Origin: Parasitella parasitica
Taxonomy: Eukaryota > Mucoromycota > Mucoromycetes > Mucorales > Mucoraceae
Direction of reading: 5' to 3'
DNA: 64,000 nt
Assembly: GCA_025201805.1 (NCBI GenBank)
Contig: MU619374.1
Location: 1 to 64,000 of the forward strand
Shown here: positions 25,194 through 36,230 of the stretch, in pieces
Layout: each line of letters begins with the position of its first letter
How positions within the stretch are numbered: the stretch's first letter is position 1
The notes under the pieces: generated by a model
What the model was told of the DNA's origin: nothing
Database searches by the model: none
What the model saw: only the letters and a program-made list of their open reading frames with translations
Made by a program: the position numbers and the translations under genes

Positions 25194-26439
25194 CCTTCTA
25201 CAGGACCCTCATAACTTGGAAAAGCGGGACATGTCCAAGTTTGACTATGTAAAGACAAACAAAAAGGTAGTAAACGTAGCCGAAGAATTGGAGAAAAGAA
25301 AGCCAACGCACAATATCAATGTTGCTGGACTGGGAAACACCAAGAAAGTGTTGGATGCATTGGCTAGCAAGAAGAACGAAAAAGGAGAGGATGAGGTCAA
25401 GAAAACACCTACTACATTTCACCAAACAAAAGCCAAGCTTCCATACAATGCGGCTCATTATACAACCGGCGAGGCTGCTGAATCGTTTACGTCGACTGCT
25501 ATGGGAACGTATACACTCGCCACAAGAGCCTTGATCGACGAAGACGATTTTATGTACAAGAAAATCAAATCCAAGTCATACGCTCGGATCATCACAAACT
25601 ACGGCAACATCAATATCGAGCTCTTCAGCGACAGGGTGCAGCGCACTTGCCATAATTTTGTGCAGCTGGCTAAAACTGGATACTACAATGGCGTTTTGTT
25701 TCACAGAAACATCAAGAAATTCATGATTCAAGGTGGCGATCCCACTGGCACTGGTCGGGGTGGACAGTCTATTTGGAAACATGATTTCCCTGACGAGATC
25801 AAGACTACGCTAACGCACAACGCCCGCGGTATACTCAGCATGGCTAACAAGGGGAAAGACACCAACAGTTCTCAATTGTAACTAGTTGCACCTATTTTCA
25901 TTTTCATAGTGACTAACATGACTTGTAGCTTTATTACCTATGCACCAGCGCCTCAATTAGATGGGAAACATACAGTCTTTGGAAAAGTAGTTGGCGGACT
26001 AGATGTACTAAAAAAACTGGAGGCAATCCCAGTAGACGAAAAGGACAGGCCAGAGAGAGACATCAAAATCAAGCAAATCCAAGTTTTTGTTGATCCATTT
26101 GAAGAGTATCAAACTCGATTGAAAAAGAAGCTTAGTCATGAGGCTAATAGAGAAGCAGAGGATGAAGAGGCGCGACGAAAGAGGGAAAAAGAGGACAAAA
26201 TGGGATGGTTTGGGCCAAGTATATCAAAAAAAACAAGTGCTGATGCCGATGCCGGTGCTGGTGTTGGCAAGTATTTGCAACCTACTGCTTCTGTTGACGC
26301 ACCCAAGAAAAGAAGTGCTGATCGTTTGGATCAAGATGAGAATGCAGAGGAAGAAATTGGTGTATCGCAAAAGAAGCTTAAAGCATTGCAGCAATCATCA
26401 CAAAAGAAATCGTCCTATGGCAATTTTGACAATTTCTAA
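24643..26439 (+). CDS. U-box/cyclophilin peptidyl-prolyl isomerase (PPIL2/Cyp60-like)
   Basis: Three exons: 24643-25128, 25204-25877, 25929-26439; 1671 nt, 556 residues (human PPIL2 520). Nuclear cyclophilin with U-box E3 activity, associated with the spliceosome. Seen: [15 protein letters not shown] start characteristic of the family; U-box from [19 protein letters not shown] to NPVTGE; linker with [16 protein letters not shown]; cyclophilin domain from [65 protein letters not shown] and the end [13 protein letters not shown]. The catalytic Arg (FHR) and the MxQGGD/SQFFIT active site are intact; the SQ-FFIT motif is split by intron 2. Lys/Glu-rich C-terminal tail. Intron 1 contains an AAT repeat. 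An in-frame ATG exists upstream (24580), but the family start is at 24643. Confidence 0.95.
25150..25191. repeat. AAT trinucleotide repeat in PPIL2-like intron
   Basis: About 14 AAT units fill most of intron 1 of the cyclophilin gene. The repeat is open in frame, so it can be mistaken for a poly-Ile coding insert. Confidence 0.95.
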
Positions 26440-28027
26440 TCAAATAAAAAGCTTCAAGCTTTTGTATTAGTGATTTTATAGTATAGAAAATAATTACCAG
26501 ATAAAACGCTTTTCATTCGAGCTACATACATTCCAGTAAGTTACTCTCCTCAGGTCATCTTGGTTGTCGGAAACACTATCATCTATATAGTATTGAGCTT
26601 GCCATTGCAAAGTTGTGTCTCATAGATAGCACTCTAATCAGCATGGTGCATTTCTAACTTGTTTTGTAATGCTCTTTACAGTACATGTTTTTAAGATCAT
26701 TCAAAATTGTAAACATATAGCCTGCCACTTTCAAAAGCCTTCTAGTATGTACAATATGCTCAGATATGGATCTAAAACTGGCGCAAACACTTGATGAAAA
26801 AACTGCTCTTTATAATGTACTGCACGGACACAAACAATACTTTATCTCAAAAGTCAAGAAAATGTATGTGATAGCAATGTACAGGTAGATTTGAAAAATT
26901 ATGCAAGCGCAACAAATGGACATTTCGCATTGTTTCATCAATGGCAACAATTGCTCATTATAATGTTTCAAAAAAACAAATGATCCTGTGAATTATTCTC
27001 AACAATGATTCAGCAAGACCGGAGGAAGAGCAGATTGTCAAATCATGATGGCTGATGAGACTAACCCTGAGAAAAATTGTTCATGATGTATTGGTTCAAA
27101 TGAAGCTACTATATACGATCTCTCATTTTTCTCTGCATAACAGAGCATTCCACAAACTTGGCCATATAAAAATAACAGATACTCAAAAAAGTCTCCAATG
27201 TGATGTGACACCTAGAATTGCATGAAAAACCCAGGCCTAAAAACTACACGCCCAATCAATGTATTACAGATTTCTCAGGGGTGATTCGAATGTGTGGCGC
27301 GGCTTCACGGAAAGCCTCGTTCTGTCATTCCAATACACGTAATGTCCTGATCAAGTAAAATGACAAATCATCGCTAAACTCGTTTGCTTGACTGTTGCTT
27401 ATTAAGTAATCCCATAGCTTCTTAGGCGATAAAAATCCTTTTGTTCAATCTTTCTTAAATCCCGATAAATCGACAGCTTGGTAACGAATCGTAGAATAAT
27501 ATGGAAAGAGCCAGAACAATGGATGCCAATTACAGAAATGGGAGCAACCCAATGGAATCGGAGTTGTGCAAATGTATCTGATCTTTGGACGACAATAATT
27601 AATAATCAACCACAATACATCTCATGTATTAGTCATAAAAGGAGTCATTGGATTTGTTTTTCGCATGAAGAGCATTTCATTCGACGAATCCTATCCAAAA
27701 ATTCACAAATACATGATTGAAATCATGGTTATTTACAATCAAATGCCCAATATCGATATATCTAATTTCAAACAGAGAGCTTCAAAATAGGATGGATGAG
27801 TCAATTTCGTTTTCGGAAAGGGCCAAAACGTAATACTAAATTCCATTTTGGGAACAGAAAAAATTTAGCCTGTTAATGAGAGCCTAGCGTAGATTTGTAT
27901 ATAGAATACCGAGAAAAAAATTATGGATGGTGCATTTTGGTTGATCATTTTGAGAACATTTTTTGTTCATCATAGTGACACTTTTGTTTGGGAACAGGAA
28001 TATTTCCTTTGTGGGAAGGTTAAACTT

Positions 28028-28041
28028 GTTGCCATGGCAAC
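28028..28041. promoter_or_regulatory. Perfect X-box (RFX-type) palindrome
   Basis: GTTGCCATGGCAAC, a perfect 14-bp palindrome (16 bp with flanking T/A), identical to the RFX-family X-box consensus and to the core of yeast Rfx1/Crt1 sites. It lies about 480 bp upstream of the C2H2 gene start. Binding is inference. Confidence 0.7.
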
Positions 28042-28338
28042 AGGGTCACACCCGTTTGGTGGGCTTCATTATGAATCAAAAAAAAAAAAGCAATCATTTG
28101 TAACACAAACAATAGGGGATATTGTTTTCTTTTGAGTTAATGACTATTAAGTCAGGTTTATCTTGAAATGAAGATAGAATATCTTGATTTCAAGTCTACA
28201 TTGATCAAATCCATTGTAATAAAATCCTTAAACGTTGATGAGAATGAAATTGATCCGGAAGCACACGTCAAAGTTACTCAAATCCAAGCATTTTGAAGTT
28301 TCAGAATTTAGCAACCGACTTCATACGAATGGAAAATG

Positions 28339-28352
28339 GTTGCCATGGCGAC
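28339..28352. promoter_or_regulatory. Second X-box, one mismatch
   Basis: GTTGCCATGGCGAC, differing at one base from the perfect site and lying within a near-perfect 20-bp palindrome (28336-28355). About 170 bp upstream of the C2H2 gene start. Two such sites within 325 bp make chance occurrence unlikely. Confidence 0.65.
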
Positions 28353-28437
28353 CATCCGCGAGTCACAACGCAGCGTTAGGATGACAAATTTCTAAATGAC
28401 CCCTTGATTCTGGCTTCTTCTATCAATCAAAAATTAA

Positions 28438-28445
28438 TATAAATA
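28438..28445 (+). promoter_or_regulatory. TATA box of C2H2 gene
   Basis: TATAAATA, 79-86 bp upstream of the ATG at 28524, followed by a T/C-rich stretch. Confidence 0.6.
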
Positions 28446-28523
28446 GGACGATAGTTTTCAATATTTCAACTCTTTTTTTTTCTTTCTATTTTTATCACAT
28501 TTATTATTTTAGAAATTTAAACC

Positions 28524-29546
28524 ATGTTTACATATAACTCAATGCAATACAATACCAACTCTATGCAAACTTCACCTTCAATGGCAACACCTTACCTGGA
28601 ATCATCTAATATTGACACACCATATCTCGACAATTATAATGCAGAGACACCACCCTTCTTTGACACTGGATCAGACATCTCGCCTTACTTGGTGTATGCA
28701 TCGTTTGCTAATAATCATCCACAGAATATCAACTCCAAGGACGTCTTTATTGCTGGCTATTTAGATGGTCATGAGAATAGTGACATTGCCAAATTGACAC
28801 ATGATCCTATAAAATTCAATGGTGACCCAAGCGTTTTGCTAATTGACAAATCAAAGTCATTGCATTTATCTTACCCTTCTCCAGCCGCCGCAGAATCAAA
28901 GCCCTCTCCCACAGTTAAATTGGAGACTGTGACCGAGGAAGGCCCTGATTCATTGTTTCCTCCTCTTAATTCTTCTCAACAATCCATGAGCACTGAAAAT
29001 CAACCAACACAAGATGTATCCTTGGATCAATTGCTAGGCTTCGATCCCTCTTCTCCTCTTAGTGAAGACGACTGCGAAGACTGTACTGATCAAGAAGCCC
29101 AACCGATTGAGGAGCAGGAAAAGCCTGTGGAGCAACAGCATGCCAGGAAAAGAAAAGCCCCTGACACCGCAGCAGCATCGGGTCGTTCGTCCTCCAAGAA
29201 AACCAAGACTACCTCTCCCAAGAATGGCTCTGTAGCCAAGATTCCTAAAGAAACCAAGCTTTATCAGTGTCCTTTGTGTTCTCATGTATCGAAGCGAAGA
29301 TACAATTTGTCAACTCATATCAAGACTCATAACAAGGACAGGGTCAAGGAATTTGATTGCCTCCATCCACATTGCCAGAAGAGCTTTGACCGTCGCCATG
29401 ATAGAGATCGTCATCTTGCCACTGTTCATCGTGGTGAGCGTTCATTCACCTGCACAGATTGCAAGTCTCATTTCAGCCGCAGAGATGCCCTCAACCGCCA
29501 TTTAATTCAAAAGCACGATTATGACGAAGAGGGTTTCGCCGAATAA
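28524..29546 (+). CDS. C2H2 zinc-finger transcription factor (Crz1-like finger layout)
   Basis: Intronless, 340 residues. N-terminal two thirds are Ser/Thr/Pro/Asn-rich with repeated TPYL/SPYL segments (residues about 20-60), a possible acidic activation region (SEDDCEDCTDQEAQPIEEQ) and a basic KKTKTT segment (likely NLS). The C-terminus has three C2H2 fingers: CPLCSHVSKRRYNLSTHIKTH; C-x4-C with SFDRRHDRDRHLATVH; and CTDCKSHFSRRDALNRHLIQKH. The series YNL..H / HDR.RH / DAL.RH is as in the calcineurin target Crz1. A PTVKLE string near residue 130 fits the loose calcineurin-docking PxIxIT pattern. So it may be a Crz1-like calcium-response factor, but similar layouts occur in other fungal C2H2 proteins and I would not assign it firmly. 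Two X-boxes upstream point to control by an RFX factor (inference). Confidence 0.8.
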   Translation: MFTYNSMQYNTNSMQTSPSMATPYLESSNIDTPYLDNYNAETPPFFDTGSDISPYLVYASFANNHPQNINSKDVFIAGYLDGHENSDIAKLTHDPIKFNGDPSVLLIDKSKSLHLSYPSPAAAESKPSPTVKLETVTEEGPDSLFPPLNSSQQSMSTENQPTQDVSLDQLLGFDPSSPLSEDDCEDCTDQEAQPIEEQEKPVEQQHARKRKAPDTAAASGRSSSKKTKTTSPKNGSVAKIPKETKLYQCPLCSHVSKRRYNLSTHIKTHNKDRVKEFDCLHPHCQKSFDRRHDRDRHLATVHRGERSFTCTDCKSHFSRRDALNRHLIQKHDYDEEGFAE

Positions 29547-30009
29547 GTCTTTATTTTTCAACATAGAACAACACAAACTATACATTTACCTTGCTTCTTG
29601 CTTCGATCGATTGGAATATTTTAAAAATGACAGCACGACACTTTTGCCTGCACATGGCCAGCTTGGTAGACCTTCCCTTTGTTTTTATGATTACTGATAT
29701 TGATATCCACCCCACTTTTCTGTATAATCAAACTTAATTTTGTCTACCTTCTCTTCATTTGAATAACACTGTAATAATCAAAGTATTATTATACTTGTTC
29801 GCTACCACTCCACTCTTTCTTTTTTTCTTCTTTTCCTATTTCTATTTCACAAAACATAATACTAGTTTTATTTAAATGTATCCAGAGTTTAATGAAAAAT
29901 AAAAAATAAAATGAACCTTTCATATAAAATATGCCCAAAATTATACCTTGGCATCTGTTTCTCTTTTTAATTTTTGCTGTCTTGAGAAATGAGATCATAT
30001 TTTATGCAT
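29547..30009. other. Intergenic between convergent genes
   Basis: 463 bp of AT-rich DNA between the stops of the C2H2 and SHP1-like genes, holding both 3' UTRs. Nothing else seen. Confidence 0.6.
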
Positions 30010-31590
30010 TTATTGATAACGCTGAACAACGACACTGTTTAATAGACCAGCATCTTTTACTGTTTGATTATCATCCCCAAGTTCCTTGACCGGAAAGGTC
30101 GTTTGTAAAACATATGATTTTGAGGCAGGGTGAGTTCTATGAAACAGAAATGATGTGATCGGTTAGTAGTTCAACATGCTAATTAATTAATCACACTTAC
30201 GATTCAATGTATTGGCGCAAATCAGCAATGGTATGAGTGTGATTCAACTTGGCAACTATCCTAGACCCATCTCCAAGACGAATTTGAATGTTTGTAGTGG
30301 GCTGGCTTTCATCCACGGCTGGTGCAGCAGCATTGGAAGAAGAGCTACTAGGAAAAGTACCCGGCGCAGGGCTTGGCTCTGTGTAGACTGAAGAGCTACC
30401 AAGACGATTACCAACGCCCTCAAATGGCTTTGGGGGGGCCTTGGGAGGGGGAGTATAATCTTCATCAATACGCTTAACCACAACTTCCACAGGCTGACCA
30501 GGACGGACGTTAAGCAATGATAACGGTGCACGGCTATAGCAAATAATTAATATACAATCTTCTCCGCCGGCCTGACCACGGTGTTCTTACCCGCTATTGA
30601 TAGCTGTCAACATCTCCTGATTAGCAGGATCAGAGAAAGAGTATAAACGCCCATCGTCCACACTAAATCCATTGCGCCAGAATGTCAAATGGCGAGTAGT
30701 CTTTTATGACACATTAACAGCCCAATTGAGTAATGCTATTCTTTTTCTACTTACAGGCTCCATATCATCTGCAGTAGAAGAGGTGGCAGAGGTGGCAGAG
30801 GTGGCAGAGGTGGCAGGTTGAGCCAAAGAGGATGGCTCGTCATCACTACCTAATCTGTATCCTGATCCTGTATAGTAAATAGGCTTCTTCTGAGGTGTTT
30901 CTTCGTCAGGAGCAGCTCCGCCTCTGATTTGATTGAGCGTTAATATACGAGTTTACGTGTCTATTTAAATGATACACCTACTCGGCTGCCTTTTTCAGAA
31001 TTTGATCGACAAGATTATTATTGTTACTACCGCTTGCACCGCCACGCTTGTTAGGTCCTTGTACAGCCATACCACTTTTTTTTTTGTTAACGCTTCATCT
31101 TGAATCCCATTAATGAATACATACGATTTTTCACCGCCAGCGTACAGGTTCTCATGATCGTCGTCATCTGAATTGTCGTTTTGACCAGATGAATTGATGT
31201 CGCTCAATGTGTGAAACTTGGAGCTATACATACCAATTGAGTCTCGAATAATTTGTAAATATCGGGTCAACTTACAAAGAAGCGGTAGTTTTTCTCTTTG
31301 TAGGCGTAGCTGAGCCTGAGCCTGGGCCTGAGCCTGAGCCTGAGCCTGTCGATGTATTTGACTGGGGATCAAAAGGTTCTGACGATTGTCTATCAGCAGT
31401 GGCACCGTCGAAATACTGGCTTAGGGCCATCTTTTGATAAACGGTTAATAAGCATTTGATGCATAGTTTGGATTGACTACTGGTGTACCTCTAGGTTCCA
31501 GTTGGCTGCTTCTAGATAGAATTGTGCTTGGTTTTCAGTGGCACCTGTCGTGGCGACAAACTGCTTGGATAACTCGCTCTGATCACTCAT
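30010..31590 (-). CDS. SHP1: Cdc48/p97 cofactor of the Shp1/p47 family (UBA-SEP-UBX)
   Basis: Eight exons: 31590-31489, 31430-31276, 31223-31125, 31074-30982, 30923-30755, 30700-30591, 30533-30201, 30136-30010; 1188 nt, 395 residues (yeast Shp1 423). Adaptor that recruits Cdc48/p97 to ubiquitinated substrates, in membrane fusion and PP1 control. Order: UBA ([20 protein letters not shown], residues 4-35); linker with [26 protein letters not shown] and [13 protein letters not shown], the family's pre-SEP signature; SEP domain ([35 protein letters not shown], residues about 195-260); UBX ([18 protein letters not shown] ... [14 protein letters not shown], residues about 310-395). Between them is a four-fold Ser-Ala-Thr tandem. 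The divergent NFKBIL1-like gene starts about 290 bp away. Confidence 0.94.
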
Positions 31591-31876
31591 GGTTGGAAAG
31601 AATGTATCTATTAAAAGTAAAGAAATGCATACGTAAACATGGGGTTTAGTTTGGCGACCTCGAGTATGCAAGCTAGCAGATCGAGTCACATTGAAGCCAA
31701 GCGATCAAACATCAGCACTGCTTAGTGGTGTCTGTATCGTAGTTCAAAGAGCATGTTGATGCACTTTTTTGGAAATCATTTTTACAGAGAGTATACGCAT
31801 ATTTTGGACTCGAAGGATCTGTGATAATACGCTAGATTGCAATTTTTTTTCTAGCTCCTCCTTTATCTATTCTTAC

Positions 31877-32674
31877 ATGCCTAAACTGCGATACAAAGAA
31901 CACGAGAAGAAAGAAAGGAAGGAGAGCTGCCATGGAAAAAAGCACAAATCATCATCAAAGGGCAGCAAGAAAAAGTATTACACGCCACCGACGTTGTACG
32001 AGCAGGAGGACGGTTGGGAAGCTCCATCCAGTTCGTACAAACAAGACGAAGCGGCGTGGCGAGAACATCTTTTCGACGCCATGATAGAGGATGAGGGACA
32101 GGATCCATTTTACACTTCCTATCAGCAACCTACACCGGCTGATGTCATGACCGAAGAAGAGTACCGTCAGCATATAGTCAACGGCATGTATCGACGTACT
32201 CATGCAGAGGACATTGCTGCAGAGGAAAAGCGACAAGCACAAAAAGAAAAGAAGCGACTAGAACAAGAAAGGGCCAAACTAGAACAGGAAGAAAGACATG
32301 CCGAGCAGATACGATTACAGCAGGCCTACAGCAGGCTAAAAGCTGTTAGTAGCAGCAAAGCGGATTATGCAGAGAAATGGAAGAAATTAGACGCATTGGA
32401 GGTTGTCCACAAAAAGGACATCCCTTGGCCTCTTGTCGGCAAGGAATTCAGCCTGGACTCAGTGCGATCTTTTGTTGTTGAGGCTGGCGCAGAAAGCAGC
32501 GAAATCAAGAAAAATGTGCGAAAGGAGCAGACAAGATATCATCCTGACAAGTTTATTACAAGATACATGAAGAAATTCAAAGGATCAGAAAAAGAACGGC
32601 AGAGAGTCCTGACGCATATTAACGAGATATCAGGCTGGTTGAATGAGATATGGACACAGCTAAATAAAAACTAG
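31877..32674 (+). CDS. NFKBIL1-like protein with J-domain-like C-terminus
   Basis: Intronless, 265 residues. N-terminal 30 residues are Lys/Ser-rich (KKERKESCHGKKHKSSSKGS), followed by an acidic/aromatic region, a charged coiled coil with long Lys/Glu runs (about residues 115-170), and a C-terminal region with IPWPLVGKEF, RKEQTRYHPDKFITRYM and a Leu/Ile helix ending GWLNEIW. This C-terminal arrangement (DIPWP, RWHPDKF-like) is shared with the C-terminal part of animal NFKBIL1, where an HPD element recalls the DnaJ J-domain; ankyrin repeats of the animal protein are absent. Likely nuclear; NFKBIL1 relatives are implicated in pre-mRNA splicing, so a similar role is possible but unproven. Its stop codon overlaps the stop of CIA1 in the shared CTAG at 32671-32674. 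Confidence 0.7.
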   Translation: MPKLRYKEHEKKERKESCHGKKHKSSSKGSKKKYYTPPTLYEQEDGWEAPSSSYKQDEAAWREHLFDAMIEDEGQDPFYTSYQQPTPADVMTEEEYRQHIVNGMYRRTHAEDIAAEEKRQAQKEKKRLEQERAKLEQEERHAEQIRLQQAYSRLKAVSSSKADYAEKWKKLDALEVVHKKDIPWPLVGKEFSLDSVRSFVVEAGAESSEIKKNVRKEQTRYHPDKFITRYMKKFKGSEKERQRVLTHINEISGWLNEIWTQLNKN

Positions 32675-33886
32675 TCTTGGACTAATTTCCAGATACGCAC
32701 GAGACCATCGTCGCCCACTGTGGATAGCCAGTCTGCATGTTGTTTGCTGGGGAACCATGAAACGCCGTTAATATCATAGACACCGTGAGCATCCTTAAAG
32801 GTAGTTGTGTTTTTCCATGATGGCGCATCATCGCCTGTGGAGGTCTCCGAATCCTGCGCATGATTTCTTTCAGTATGCATGCACGCATGCAATTGAAAAA
32901 CTCACAGATATCTGCTTACCTTTTCAAAAATACGAATGCTATTATCGCCACTGACACTTGCAATGTATCCATTCACCTTGGACCATGACACGGAATAGAT
33001 GCATCTCTCATGGAAGCCCGATAGTGTACAGATGGTCTTCCATGTTGCCTCTCCGTTGTGTGTTGGGATCCCTTGCGGATTGTCGGGTTTGTACATTTTC
33101 CAGATGCGCAGGGTTTGGTCGTCAGAAGCAGACACTGTGCCATACTAAACATTAGTAAACGTAACGTAACAAACAACACCTTTGACATTATTGTACCAAT
33201 TTGGTCTCCATCCGCATTAAAATCGAGCGACCACACAGTAGATGTATGGCCCTCCAGAGTATCGGCACAGTACCAGTCGTCTTCATCCTCCTTCCAAATC
33301 TTGATTGTATCATCGTAGCTAGCCGAAGCCAAGATCTCCAGCTTGGGATGCCATGCCACCATCTTGACATCTTGTGTATGTTCCTGCAACACACTCAAGC
33401 ATTCGAAATCGTTGTCTGACTCCACCTCCCAAATCCAAACACTTTTATCTCGGCTACATGTCGCCAACAATGCGCCAGTTGAAGACCAGGAAACCGATTT
33501 GATTTCATTTTCATGCCCTTCCAAAGTGGCTACACATTCCCAGTCGTTGACTCGAGGGTCGTTTTCCCATATTCCAGTAGTGGCATCAAAACTAGCCGTT
33601 GCCAACTCATTACCTGTAGGAGACCAGGCAACGCTGCGGATAGTGCGTTTGTGGGCTCCTCTTAATGTCTCTACGCAATGCCATTCTTCAAAATTTTCAA
33701 CTGAAGCTGGTTTCCACAGGCGGACGGTTTTATCACCCGAGCAAGTTGCCAGTAACGTCTTTGTGGGATGCCAAGAAGCCTGCCAGACTCGGTCTTGATG
33801 GCCTGTTGCTCTTTGTCAGTATGGGCAGTCTGCCAGTATATTTAATTTTTACCTTCCAAGGTAGCGAGTAATTTGAGGTATGGCAT
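32671..33886 (-). CDS. CIA1: Cytosolic iron-sulfur assembly WD40 protein
   Basis: Four exons: 33886-33853, 33802-33197, 33134-32920, 32853-32671; 1038 nt, 345 residues (yeast Cia1 330). WD40 propeller scaffold of the CIA targeting complex (with CIA2 and MMS19) that delivers Fe-S clusters to cytosolic and nuclear apoproteins. Seven blades are visible, with the family's strings [80 protein letters not shown] and [19 protein letters not shown]. The acceptor of intron 2 is the second AG (after GGCAC, 33135-33136): the nearer AG would create a stop. Start chosen at [13 protein letters not shown], matching the family's short N-terminus. The 3' end overlaps the NFKBIL1-like gene by four bases. Confidence 0.95.
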
Positions 33887-34003
33887 TATTTAGTGTCAAC
33901 AAAACAACAAGGCGGAGAGACTCAATGTAACATTAATAATCCAGTCAAATCGAGAGAGATAGAGAGGATGACAGAGGGTTTTGTGTAGATGATAAGCCAC
34001 TAC

Positions 34004-34061
34004 TTTTTTTTTTTTTTTTTTTTTTTNNNNNNNNNNNNNNNNNNNNNNNNNNNNNNNNNNN
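34004..34061. other. Poly-T and assembly gap (35 N)
   Basis: Poly-T at 34004-34026 followed by 35 Ns (34027-34061), about 120 bp upstream of the CIA1 start. Part of the CIA1 promoter may be missing. Confidence 0.95.
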
Positions 34062-34974
34062 CCTAGCTTCTTTATGGTTAAATGCGTTTTATAAATGTTT
34101 GTATAAACATATAAATCATATGCTGTGTGTGTGTGTTTTTTTAGGAGGCTTCGAATTACCGTAAAAGCTAAACTTGGATATTAATTTGCTATAGATATAC
34201 AATTTAATGACATTTCTCCATATTTTCGATAAAGGAGTAGTCTCCATTTTTTTAATATGAAAATTACTGCAGATTAGCAGCTGCAGGCTTTGTCATATAC
34301 GGCATCGACCATAAAAAAAAAGCCCGCCAAAACTTGGTTCAAAATGCCTCCTCATTTTTCCTTGCCCCCCCCCCCCTGAACCCGTATCATTTGATTGATT
34401 TTGTCTGAAAGGGGAGCAAAAGATGTATGTGTCAATAATAAAGGAGATGCGTGTTCATCATTTTATGAAAGGGGAAAAGGGACTAGTCTTTTTACTCCTT
34501 TGACCATAATGAATTGGATGGGGGGATTTTTGCCCGCGCGATCAAAGAACATAGACAATGACAGACGTGAGCAATTTCATTGTCTTTTAAGAATTATAAA
34601 CGGCAAGGATCAGCATTAATTAAAACCCTGACGATACATACAGCGAATCTTGGCCATCACGACCGTATTAGCGTTTTTTCGTGGGTTTTGCTCGTATAAA
34701 TTGATGATACACGACTATTTCTCACACAACCTCCTTACTTTTCTGTTTATACAACACATTCCCTCCTTTTTCAATATTAAGGGGACCACCAACAACAAAA
34801 GAGCCATAAATCAATAAAGGCCTTCGTTTTGCTTCTTTTCTCTTTTTTCCTCTTCTTTTCTCTTTCACTTATCTCCTTGAAATTTAATTTCTGCTGTCAA
34901 AACTAGATCAAATTTTTAACCCAAAACGTAAAATTTTTAGACATTTTTTACTAGAGAAAATATATGAATAAAAC
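34062..34974. other. Promoter region of FAR1-domain gene
   Basis: About 900 bp without a coding signal. Contains a C-run near 34366-34376, a TATAAATT at 34695-34702 and a long CT-rich stretch (34825-34875), which together look like the core promoter and leader of the next gene, starting about 100 bp further on. Confidence 0.5.
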
Positions 34975-36177
34975 ATGACTATAGATAGAGAAAATTTATC
35001 TGCTAGTTCATTCGTTGTAAGCATTTTCCCATCACGTAAAAATTGCTGGTTTTATTAAAAAATGTGTCAATCTAGATGGAGCCTCTGTATGAACAGCTAT
35101 TAGCACAGAAATTCACTTCCAGCGTAGACGCCATTGAATTTTGTCGCGAAGCATGCCAAGATTACGGATTTTCGATCAAGCATGAAACCAACGCAAATCG
35201 AGTAAGTAGTATGTAGGAAATGTGTAAAGAGGAGGGACTCTGTATGTTCTAACACTTGTCAGAGCATCTACATTTGTTGCTCGCACGAGACCCAATCTGA
35301 TGGCCTTGAACAACAAACACCACCTTTGAGAAAACGACCATCTTCTCTGAAAAATGCCGCTACTGCCTCGCTAGAGTGCAAATGGAGAGTCGTCTTGAGT
35401 GAAAATGAAATGACCAATGAGTGGACTTTTCGAAAATCACTGAACCCACAAGCGTCTGAACATAACCACATGCTGGATGATAATGAACCATCAATCTGGC
35501 CGCAAGAAGTCTATAATCGCATTATCCAGTTAGCGCGTCAAAAGAATATGCAGACGGATGAAATCCGTGATACTATCAAGCTGCAGTTCCCTGATATCAC
35601 CTGGAACGACCGTCGGTTTTCAAATCATTTGATGGAAGAACGTAAGAGAATGAGCCAAAAGAGTGTTACAGACAAGGTCCAGCGTTTGGTCATGGCTTCT
35701 ACTCGCTTGTGTTCTGTAGTCGCTGCAAATGAAGACTGGGCTTCGTGCGTTGAAGGGGAATTGGTTAAAATGTTGGAGAACTACAAGCACTTATTAAGAA
35801 TCCCAAGCCAACAGACAGTTGATTCAAATGTAGATTTGCAGTTGGATATGATACATTCGGAAATCGACAAAACCAAAAGGCCTACTTCCAAGCAGCAGCA
35901 TCAAGATGACGATATGTTTAGCAAAAAGAGGAGAGCAAACTCTGCTGCCGCCGCTGCTTTGCGCGATAATGGCATCCAGGTTATGTCGGTTCCGAGCTGC
36001 ACACTTTATATAAGATCTCAACCGCTGAGGTCTTTGTCTGAACCCTCTTCACAGAGCAGAAGAGCTTTTACTGATCTGATTGCCGCTTCATCTGCATCAG
36101 CTATACCACAGCAACATCACCACCAGCAACAACTACAGCAGCAACACCACCACCAACAGCAACAGCAACAACAACAG

Positions 36178-36230
<53 letters not shown>

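Larger units (their letters stand above)
26440..28523. other. 2.1 kb intergenic region with regulatory sites
   Basis: AT-rich, no gene recognised; an 80-codon ORF at 27478-27720 has no family features. The last 500 bp carry two RFX/X-box palindromes and a TATA box, listed separately, so much of this region is probably the promoter of the C2H2 gene. Confidence 0.6.
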
